DNA of 8,352 bases from Fidelibacterota bacterium. Its GTDB lineage: Bacteria; Fidelibacterota; Marinisomatia; Marinisomatales; TCS55. The notes under the pieces were generated by a model. That model searched no databases, had not been told where the DNA came from, and was given only the letters and a program-made list of their open reading frames with translations. The translations under genes and the position numbers were made by a program. The DNA lies in assembly GCA_002715035.1 (NCBI GenBank), contig PAXB01000037.1:25811-34162 (forward strand), written 5' to 3'. Position 1 is the first letter of the stretch; the number at the start of each line of letters is the position of its first letter. Of the stretch, positions 1 through 6,323 are shown piece by piece.

Positions 1-578
1 TCTGAATTGTAATTACCATCAGCAGGGGGAAACCAATCATCTTTATCCGATAAATTCTCTTTCCATCGCAGCCAACTTTTTCTGGACCGCTCCGTTAGCA
101 GATTTTCTACTTTATAACCATGTGCTCGAGCAAAATCCTGTGCTCCCTTTCCCACAATATGGATATGATCGGTTCGTTCCATGACCAGGCGAGCGACTGA
201 ACTGGGTGTTTTAATCCCTTCTATTGCCGCTACGGATCCACAGTTATGGGTCGGTCCATACATGATGGAAGCATCTAGTTGCACCACACCATTTTCATTT
301 GGCAGTCCCCCAAACCCAACAGACCCATCTTCCGGATCTAATTCGGTGATATTTGCCGATTGCTCAACTGCATCTAAAAGGGATCCATTTTTCTTAAGAA
401 TTGACCAACCGGGCTTGAGAACTTTTTTGCCCCATTTTTCACCACGGCTGCATACAATAATTGGATTCTGTTTAGCTGGGAAGCTATTTCCTGATTTATT
501 GGAAATTGATTTTGCCATTGCTGGTATACTGAGGCCCAGCATTGACATTGTTTTGATGAATTTTCTTCTATCAATCAT
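1..578 (-). CDS. Glycosylasparaginase (N4-(beta-N-acetylglucosaminyl)-L-asparaginase), Tat-exported, 3' end cut by window
   Basis: This family of Ntn hydrolases cleaves the bond between asparagine and N-acetylglucosamine at the end of N-glycoprotein breakdown. 192 codons are visible, and the C-terminal part, including the expected catalytic threonine, lies beyond position 1. Seen in the sequence: an N-terminal Tat-like motif DRRKFIK (residues 3-9) followed by a short hydrophobic stretch ending PAMA; LLDAVE near residue 67; the family signature GSVGFGGLPNENGVVQLDAS (about 85-104); GPTHNCGSVAAIEGIK; SSVARLVM; and HIVGKGAQDFARAHGYKVENLLT. The ATG at 578 is preferred because it keeps the twin-arginine motif, which later ATGs at codons 11, 13 and 21 would remove. 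A weak GAG lies six bases upstream. From memory, the extension after the WLRWK region (NLSDKDDWFPP) matches the bacterial subfamily rather than the classic flavobacterial enzyme. The gene lies 103 bases downstream of the propeller gene on the same strand. The family call is strong; the exact substrate is inferred. Confidence 0.9.
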   Translation of the reverse strand, partial: MIDRRKFIKTMSMLGLSIPAMAKSISNKSGNSFPAKQNPIIVCSRGEKWGKKVLKPGWSILKKNGSLLDAVEQSANITELDPEDGSVGFGGLPNENGVVQLDASIMYGPTHNCGSVAAIEGIKTPSSVARLVMERTDHIHIVGKGAQDFARAHGYKVENLLTERSRKSWLRWKENLSDKDDWFPPADGNYNS

Positions 579-594
579 TCTTTTCTCGATTTCT

Positions 595-612
595 CTAATC
601 TATTTTGATTAG
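595..612. repeat. Small inverted repeat in the leader of the glycosylasparaginase gene
   Basis: Six-base arms CTAATC and GATTAG flank a six-base AT loop. The repeat ends 16 bases before the ATG at 578 and lies just downstream of the possible -10 box. It could be an operator or a weak mRNA hairpin. No T-run follows in the direction of transcription, so it is not a terminator. A short AT-rich palindrome such as this can also arise by chance. Confidence 0.3.
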
Positions 613-621
613 TGTAAATTC

Positions 622-650
622 CTTAAACAGGGAAAGATTTGCATTCTCAA
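622..650 (-). promoter_or_regulatory. Possible sigma70-type promoter for the glycosylasparaginase gene
   Basis: Reading the minus strand, TTGAGA (650-645, five of six matches to TTGACA) is followed by exactly 17 bases and then TTTAAG (627-622, four of six matches to TATAAT). It lies in the only sizeable gap between the propeller and glycosylasparaginase genes, at a sensible distance from the ATG at 578. The -10 box is weak. Bacteroidota use a different promoter consensus, so this holds only if the host uses ordinary sigma70 promoters. Confidence 0.3.
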
Positions 651-681
651 CAGCGGTCTGATATTTCGGCCATTCTTCTTT

Positions 682-3600
682 TTAGAACTGATTGACTTGG
701 TCGAGGACTTTTTCCGTTTCTGCTACAGAATAATCAAGCAGGTAATCGTGACTTTTATTAGGTCCGGTCAAGTTACTGTATAAATAACTGTTGAGGGCGC
801 GAATCTTGCCACTGAGTATTTTGGGACTTCTCACGATACCCTGGAGTCCTTTTTTGTTCACGATCAGTTCTTCCAAAACCTTTAAACTGTCCGTCATGGA
901 TTTCCCATTTTTTTGGAGTGTCATATGGGATTTATTCTTTTTTACATCCAGCATTTTATTCACAGATTCAACGATCTTTTTGGATTCCCGAATGCGATCC
1001 ATGGCTTTTGTAACTGACGCTGTAATTTCCATTTGCCGTTCATAGATGGGCTGGAGTCGTTCCAGATTACGCGTATTAATACCCACGCGCGGATCTAAAA
1101 TAACATTCACGACCTGTGAGGTTGTATCCTTCCCATGGGATAAACGAATGGTGTATTCACCGGGTAAAACAGGAGGACCACCCGGTTCTTTCGCATCTGG
1201 CTTGGTTGGTTTAGGTGCATTGGGAGATCGAACACCTTTGCGCTGTAATCCCCAATAAACGCGGTTTATGCCCGCCTCCACATTGTGTTTCACCGTCCGT
1301 ATTACATTTCCGTCTTCATCAAGAACTTCCATGGTTATCTTTTCTTTTTTGCTCCCTGGTTTCTCTTTTTTATCCCCTTTATCTTTTTTTGGTTTCTCTT
1401 TCTTTTTCTTATCGGGATTAAATACAAGAGTCAGCATGGCGCCACGACCACGGTTTTCCCCTGCAAATATAGCGTTGGCTTCAAATCGTGTACCCGACGC
1501 TTGGCGATTAATTGCCATAACTGCAGTAGGCGGTTCGAAAAAATGGAGCCGTTTTTTCATCAAATCTTTTTTAGTAGATGCCATTTCCCGCAACGGGCGA
1601 ATATCATCCAGGATGTAGGCTGCCCGTCCGAATGTGCCAATTACAAGGTCATGTTCTCTTGGGTGAATTTTTAAATCCATGGTAGAAACTGTGGGATAGC
1701 CACTGGTCCATTTTGTCCAGATTTTGGCATTATCCAGGGTGACGTAAAGACCATACTCTGTTCCTAAGAATTGGAGGTTTGGCTCAATGGGGTCTTGAAC
1801 AAAACTCAATGCGTGACCCCATACGTCTTCTTCATTTGCAATGGACTTCCATGAATTCCCATAATTATTTGTTTTGAAAACATAGGGTTTCCAATCATTA
1901 CGGCGGTAATTGTTTATGACTATTACAGCCTCAGCTGGATCATATTTGGATGCATTAATTTGTGTTACCCAACTGCCCACAGGTGCACCATGGATTTTCT
2001 TTGCGACATTTTTCCAAGTTTTTCCGCGATCAGTAGTGAGTTGCACATTACCATCATCCGTACCCACCCAGATTACGTTGCGATCCAATGAACTCGGTTC
2101 AATGGCAAGAATGGTGGTATAATTTTCTGCACCGGTAGCATCAAAAGTTAATCCGCCACTTTCGTGCTGTTTTTGCTTTTCCGGATCATTGGTGGTGAGG
2201 TCCGGAGAAATAATATCCCAATTGTTTCCGCGATCTGTACTGTAATGAACATATTGACTGCCAAAAAAAATGGCATTTTCATCAAATGGATCCTGAGCAA
2301 TGGCCGCATTCCAATTAAAACGGAGATATTCTCCATTGGGGTGTACGGGACGAATCATTTGTTGATGTCCTGTAACCAAGTCGTATCTGCTCACATTTCC
2401 CTGTTGACTCATGGCATAACCAAAACGGGAATTCCCGGGGTGAGGAACTACATCAAATCCATCGCCAAACGCCAACTCATCCCAATATGAATTTCGGATA
2501 CCGCCAGAGCGCCAGATATAAGCCGGGCCGCGCCATGAACCGTTATCCTGCATACCGCCATATACGTTGTAAGGCCAATCCATGTCATAATTAATATGGT
2601 AGAACTGGGCCAAAGGGAGGTTTTCCACAAACCGCCATGTTTTACCCCGATCCATTGAAAAATTTAATCCGCCGTCATTCCCTTCAATAATGAAATTGGG
2701 ATTGGTGGGATGGCCCCAGAATGCATGGTGATCCGGATGAACCCCATTTGCTCCGTAAGCCGTCATGAGGGAACCAAACGTTTTGCCCCCATCATTGGAA
2801 ACAGTCACATAGGTATGGAGATTATAGATTCTATTTTCATTCACCGGATCTACATAGATTTCTGCATAGTAAAAAGGGCGGCCGCCAATATTTTTATCGG
2901 ATACTTTTTCCCACTTAAAACCGCCATCCTCTGATTTATATAGTGCATTTTTTTTGGATTCAATCAGGGCATAAATCAATTTCGGATTGCTGGGTGCAAT
3001 GGCAATACCCATGCGGCCCAAATCACCTTTGGGAAGGCCATCTTTATCCGTTCGTTTTTTCCATGTTTTACCCCCATCAAATGTGATGTGCATCCCTGAA
3101 CTTGGACCACCAGATTTAAAGAACCATGGCCACCGTCGGAACTGCCACATATTGGCAATCAGTTTGTCTGGGTTACGAGGATCCAGGACCAATTCACCAA
3201 TCCCGGTTTTTTTATCAATATAGAGAATTTTTTCCCAAGAATCTCCACCATTGGTAGTTTTGTAAACACCTCTATGTTCCGTTTCTCCCCATGCCGGTCC
3301 TTGAGCACCCACATATACTTCATCAGGATTATGGGGATTGATCAAAACTCGGTGAATATTCCGCGTTTCACCCAACCCTTTGAAATCCCAAGATTTACCG
3401 CCATCAATACTTTTATACACACCAAAACCAGCCGATTGACTGTTCCGCGGGTTGCCTTCGCCCGTTCCCACCCAGATCACGTCTGGATTGGTGGGATCAA
3501 CGGTTACGTCCCCAATGGAAGCGGCTTTTTGATCATCAAAAATGGGTTCCCATTTGATGCCGCCGCTTTCGGATTTCCAAAGGCCGCCAGAGGCGGTACC

Positions 3601-3774
3601 GACATAAATGACATCCGTATCGGAAAGGACAACATCAATGGCTGTTACTCGACCACTCATACCACCGGGACCAATGCTCCGAGCTTTCATTCCTTTAAAT
3701 TTTTTCATATCCAGTCCATCGGCAGAAAGGATGGCTGATATCAGTACTAGGATAAATAGGATATTGCGTTTCAT
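682..3774 (-). CDS. Secreted sortilin/VPS10-like BNR (Asp-box) beta-propeller protein
   Basis: A 1030-residue exported protein of the WD40/YVTN/BNR-like group often annotated as a glycosyl hydrolase or sortilin-like protein. A Sec signal peptide covers about residues 1-18 (MKRN, a hydrophobic core, likely cut after LSA); there is no lipobox. About eleven Asp-boxes (S/TxDxGxxW) begin near residues 68, 122, 173, 231, 281, 326, 373, 512, 580, 635 and 679, several within LYKSEDGG-type blade edges and followed by DPxNPD turns. This indicates one or two large beta-propellers over residues 25-725. A lysine-rich linker follows (789-812), then a small beta-sandwich-like segment (about 813-896: MEVLDEDGNVIRTV, then LPGEYTIRL), resembling FlgD/FnIII-type folds, and a charged helical tail (900-1030). 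I see no type IX sorting domain. Asp-boxes are structural, so enzyme activity is not shown; substrate binding or peptidase/glycosidase assistance are alternatives. The gene is coupled to the upstream metalloprotease. It is intact. The family call is firm; the function is unknown. Confidence 0.88.
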   Translation of the reverse strand: MKRNILFILVLISAILSADGLDMKKFKGMKARSIGPGGMSGRVTAIDVVLSDTDVIYVGTASGGLWKSESGGIKWEPIFDDQKAASIGDVTVDPTNPDVIWVGTGEGNPRNSQSAGFGVYKSIDGGKSWDFKGLGETRNIHRVLINPHNPDEVYVGAQGPAWGETEHRGVYKTTNGGDSWEKILYIDKKTGIGELVLDPRNPDKLIANMWQFRRWPWFFKSGGPSSGMHITFDGGKTWKKRTDKDGLPKGDLGRMGIAIAPSNPKLIYALIESKKNALYKSEDGGFKWEKVSDKNIGGRPFYYAEIYVDPVNENRIYNLHTYVTVSNDGGKTFGSLMTAYGANGVHPDHHAFWGHPTNPNFIIEGNDGGLNFSMDRGKTWRFVENLPLAQFYHINYDMDWPYNVYGGMQDNGSWRGPAYIWRSGGIRNSYWDELAFGDGFDVVPHPGNSRFGYAMSQQGNVSRYDLVTGHQQMIRPVHPNGEYLRFNWNAAIAQDPFDENAIFFGSQYVHYSTDRGNNWDIISPDLTTNDPEKQKQHESGGLTFDATGAENYTTILAIEPSSLDRNVIWVGTDDGNVQLTTDRGKTWKNVAKKIHGAPVGSWVTQINASKYDPAEAVIVINNYRRNDWKPYVFKTNNYGNSWKSIANEEDVWGHALSFVQDPIEPNLQFLGTEYGLYVTLDNAKIWTKWTSGYPTVSTMDLKIHPREHDLVIGTFGRAAYILDDIRPLREMASTKKDLMKKRLHFFEPPTAVMAINRQASGTRFEANAIFAGENRGRGAMLTLVFNPDKKKKEKPKKDKGDKKEKPGSKKEKITMEVLDEDGNVIRTVKHNVEAGINRVYWGLQRKGVRSPNAPKPTKPDAKEPGGPPVLPGEYTIRLSHGKDTTSQVVNVILDPRVGINTRNLERLQPIYERQMEITASVTKAMDRIRESKKIVESVNKMLDVKKNKSHMTLQKNGKSMTDSLKVLEELIVNKKGLQGIVRSPKILSGKIRALNSYLYSNLTGPNKSHDYLLDYSVAETEKVLDQVNQF
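1339..1410 (-). repeat. Low-complexity lysine-rich linker coding segment
   Basis: Codons 789-812 of the propeller gene encode 24 residues, 14 of them lysine, mixed with Glu, Asp, Pro and Gly. On the plus strand the segment appears as a pyrimidine-rich tract. It separates the propeller from the beta-sandwich-like segment and is probably a flexible, highly charged linker. Such tracts vary in length between relatives. Confidence 0.75.
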
Positions 3775-3780
3775 TTTAGC

Positions 3781-3786
3781 TTCCTT
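3781..3786 (-). promoter_or_regulatory. Ribosome-binding site of the propeller gene, directly after the protease stop codon
   Basis: AAGGAA directly follows the protease TAA (3789-3787) and lies six bases before the propeller ATG (3774). The spacing is good and supports this start. Ribosomes ending the protease gene would be placed at the next start, so the two proteins are probably made together. Confidence 0.75.
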
Positions 3787-6228
3787 TTATTTAAAATTAT
3801 TGTTGAATGGATTTTCAAATGTACATCCGAATTCGGTCCCGATTGGCGATCCTGGCGGTGCTTTTGGTACTTTTATGGGTTCAAATTCTTCCGGTTCATC
3901 CAGGAAGGTTTTGATGCGATGTTGTAGCATACTAAAATGGGCTTTATCTCGGGATGATCTTCCACGGTTACGGAACAATTTAAGTGATAATGAATTCACT
4001 TGCGCCATGGCGATCGATTGGGCAGCGGGGGATGCATTTTTATTTATAGTCAAACTCATGAGATGATCGAGGATGACAAAATCAACATTCCGTTTTATTT
4101 CACCCCCAAGGCCGGCAGGGGCCGATTGTAATATTGTTTCTTTAATTATTTCATTTAAAACTTTTTCCAATCCAGGTTGTTTGGTATTTCGAGCGCCGTA
4201 TTCAACCAAACGTGTTGCCCGGGCAGGATGAAAGATCATTCGACAAGTCAGGTTGGCGGCAGTTTCCGCAAGGCTGATGCCATCAAATGTAACACTGGTT
4301 CTGGAATTAAAAGATTCACGGGTTCGGCCTCGTCCAGAAGCACGGGGTGGAATAAGTTCAAGAAGTTCCTCTCTTAAAGTTAATGCATCCGGTTGGAGTG
4401 TACCGATGAGCCCATCCAAGGCTTCCATTTGGAATTTTGGATCGAGGAATTCTGTTACCATTTGGCCGTCACCTCGGAGGGCATAAGTGAAATTCAATCC
4501 ACCCACCACTTTGGCTGCACCTTCAATTTGAAACCGATGGAGAAAATAGATAGGAACCAGTACATCCTCTATATCACTATAGGGTTGACCCATTCTAATA
4601 TTATTCTCACCAAAATTATCCAGCGCTACTTTACGGACTGCCATTAAATTTTGTAACTCGGATACCGGATCTTTTCCATTATCCCAAAGGTGAGCAGTGG
4701 GATGGGCAGAACCGAGTGGCCTTGCATCCTGATCTGTAATAAATGTGTAACTGCGACGGATACCATCTTGAATGATTTCTTCTAAGGCTTCCTTTTCGTT
4801 GGTTTCTTTTGGGAAATCCTGATAGCCGTAGGCGACAGATATTTTATCCCACTCCCCGATGCCCACACTATAGGCATCCTGCCATTCGATTTGCCCCTTT
4901 TGATTAACAGTGACTTTTGGGTGAGGGTAATCCATTACGGACGCACGATCAACCGTACTGGAGATAAAGTTATGAGCCAATCCAATGGTATGGCCAATTT
5001 CATGTGCCACGAGTTGGCGGACTCTTGCCAAAGCTAATTCACGCATATAATCGGGGACTGCAGTGCCATTATCATAAGGCGCCAATAATCCGGTGGCAAT
5101 GAGGTAATCCTGGCGCAATCTGAGTGAACCAAGAGATACGTTTCCCTTCAAAATTTCTCCTGTACGCGGATCGTCAACGGAACTGCCATAGGACCATCCT
5201 CGAGTGGCACGATGGACCCAGTGAACCATGTTGTATCGGACGTCCATGGGGTGCGCATCTTTCGGCAGTACTTTCATCTGGAAAGCATTTTTATATCCTG
5301 CCGCTTCAAAGGCTTGATTCCACCAACCACCGCTTTCCAGCATGGCTGATTTCACCGGTTCCGGGACGCCGGGATCTATATAATAAATAATGGGTTCAAC
5401 CGCTTCACTCATTCTGGCATTGGGATTTTTCTTGTGTAACCGATGACGCGTTATCACCCGTTTGTAAATGGATTCGTCCAATGGTGCAGCATAATCCTGA
5501 AAGGACATGGGGTAATATCCCGCTCGAGGATCATGATTTCTTGGCGTATAATTGTCATCTGGAAGTTCAACAAATGAATGATGGAGCCTCATCGTTATGG
5601 CGATGGACGTCGGTGTGGTTTGTCTAACATATTTTCCCGGATTCGACCCTGTGTAGGTCATGAGAGCTTCCACTTCCGTATTGTTCGGAAAATTCATGGT
5701 AGCCGGGAGGTGAATGGCTGAGCGACTTTTATCCACCTTGTAATTCCCCATTTTTTGATTTTTTAATCGAGAAACAATACCATGGACATCATTCAGAAAA
5801 AAGTCTGTGGCATCAACTAAAACACGGTTGTCCTCTTCTGCTTCTACTGTAAACCCCCAAAGGGTAGATTTTGCAAACCCATCCTCAACCGACTTTTTTT
5901 CACGGGGATCATCAGTCACAGCCCGGTAATAATAATTGGGCTGAATCATTAACACTTTCGGGCCGACTCGATGAAAATATACAATTCTTCCATTGCCCAA
6001 CTGACCCCGGTCCAGGCCCACATCATTGGAACCCATCCCTGCCATGAGAGAATTCACATAGAGGAATTCTTGGTTAAAATCGGAAATTTCCAGCCATAGT
6101 TTTCCCGTTTTATTTTCCCAATATAGATTTAAATATCCATCCATTTTATCCATGGATTTTGTTTTATCAGCGATTGATTCAGCGAAACCAAATCCGATCA
6201 ATATTAGAAAAAGGATATATTTTTTCAC
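3787..6228 (-). CDS. Secreted zinc-dependent metalloprotease (DUF5117/DUF4953, metzincin type)
   Basis: An 813-residue exported protease. The start is GTG at 6228, supported by AAGAGG six bases upstream. A Sec signal peptide covers about residues 1-16 (MKKY, a hydrophobic core, likely cut after GFA); there is no lipobox cysteine. The N-terminal half (about 40-265) matches the DUF5117-type region of this family. The catalytic region holds HEIGHTIGLAH (409-419): His409, His413 and His419 are the expected zinc ligands and Glu410 the general base. A Met-turn, SVMDYP, follows at 430-435. The spacing between the two is short, as in metzincins. The remainder (about 440-780) is the DUF4953/EcxA-like C-terminal extension, ending in a proline-rich tail. 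All key residues are present and the length is normal for the family, so the gene looks intact and active. It would cut proteins in the periplasm or outside the cell; the substrate is unknown. It is the first gene of the coupled pair with the propeller protein. Confidence 0.92.
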   Translation of the reverse strand: MKKYILFLILIGFGFAESIADKTKSMDKMDGYLNLYWENKTGKLWLEISDFNQEFLYVNSLMAGMGSNDVGLDRGQLGNGRIVYFHRVGPKVLMIQPNYYYRAVTDDPREKKSVEDGFAKSTLWGFTVEAEEDNRVLVDATDFFLNDVHGIVSRLKNQKMGNYKVDKSRSAIHLPATMNFPNNTEVEALMTYTGSNPGKYVRQTTPTSIAITMRLHHSFVELPDDNYTPRNHDPRAGYYPMSFQDYAAPLDESIYKRVITRHRLHKKNPNARMSEAVEPIIYYIDPGVPEPVKSAMLESGGWWNQAFEAAGYKNAFQMKVLPKDAHPMDVRYNMVHWVHRATRGWSYGSSVDDPRTGEILKGNVSLGSLRLRQDYLIATGLLAPYDNGTAVPDYMRELALARVRQLVAHEIGHTIGLAHNFISSTVDRASVMDYPHPKVTVNQKGQIEWQDAYSVGIGEWDKISVAYGYQDFPKETNEKEALEEIIQDGIRRSYTFITDQDARPLGSAHPTAHLWDNGKDPVSELQNLMAVRKVALDNFGENNIRMGQPYSDIEDVLVPIYFLHRFQIEGAAKVVGGLNFTYALRGDGQMVTEFLDPKFQMEALDGLIGTLQPDALTLREELLELIPPRASGRGRTRESFNSRTSVTFDGISLAETAANLTCRMIFHPARATRLVEYGARNTKQPGLEKVLNEIIKETILQSAPAGLGGEIKRNVDFVILDHLMSLTINKNASPAAQSIAMAQVNSLSLKLFRNRGRSSRDKAHFSMLQHRIKTFLDEPEEFEPIKVPKAPPGSPIGTEFGCTFENPFNNNFK

Positions 6229-6234
6229 AATTTA

Positions 6235-6240
6235 CCTCTT
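6235..6240 (-). promoter_or_regulatory. Ribosome-binding site that supports the GTG start of the protease
   Basis: AAGAGG ends six bases before the GTG at 6228. The codons that follow encode a complete signal peptide (MKKYILFLILIGF), and no ATG in frame nearby would preserve it. This combination settles the non-ATG start. Confidence 0.8.
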
Positions 6241-6292
6241 CATTATGTAATCAAAGTCCACCAATTTAGATTCCATTCGTTATTTGTAACAG

Positions 6293-6323
6293 AAAAAAAA
6301 TCAATCTTCCCAAGCCGGGCAGA
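6293..6323 (-). terminator. Possible weak intrinsic terminator after the helicase-nuclease gene
   Basis: In the minus-strand transcript an imperfect hairpin (TCT-G-CCC, loop GGCTT, GGG-A-AGA; 6323-6305, with one G/A mismatch) overlaps the last codons. It is followed by TTGA and eight T residues (6300-6293). The stem is only three plus three pairs, and the T-run starts four bases after it, so termination may be partial. It marks a likely boundary between the helicase gene and the secreted-protein genes. Confidence 0.35.

Noticed and set aside
374..574. A 66-residue minus-strand open frame beginning near the glycosylasparaginase start
   Set aside because: It is out of frame with the real gene, whose reading frame from 578 stays open to the window edge and shows conserved motifs.
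181..612. A 143-residue open frame on the plus strand
   Set aside because: It lies opposite the glycosylasparaginase frame, which has clear family motifs; this plus-strand translation has no recognisable domain.
595..612. The CTAATC/GATTAG palindrome as a terminator for the propeller gene
   Set aside because: The stem is short and AT-rich, it lies 70 bases after the stop codon, and no T-run follows it on the minus strand.
1736..3573. Recurring CCxCCATC/T-like strings on the plus strand that might look like DNA repeats or an array
   Set aside because: They are codons for the DGGK part of the Asp-box motifs, irregularly spaced and in frame, so they reflect protein repeats.
3274..4066. Overlapping plus-strand open frames of 152-154 residues opposite the propeller and protease genes
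   Set aside because: They are antisense shadows of two intact genes with signal peptides and motifs, and have no supporting motif of their own.
6242..6247. CATAAT as a -10 box for the protease gene
   Set aside because: No acceptable -35 box lies 16-18 bases upstream, and the transcript would begin inside the ribosome-binding site.
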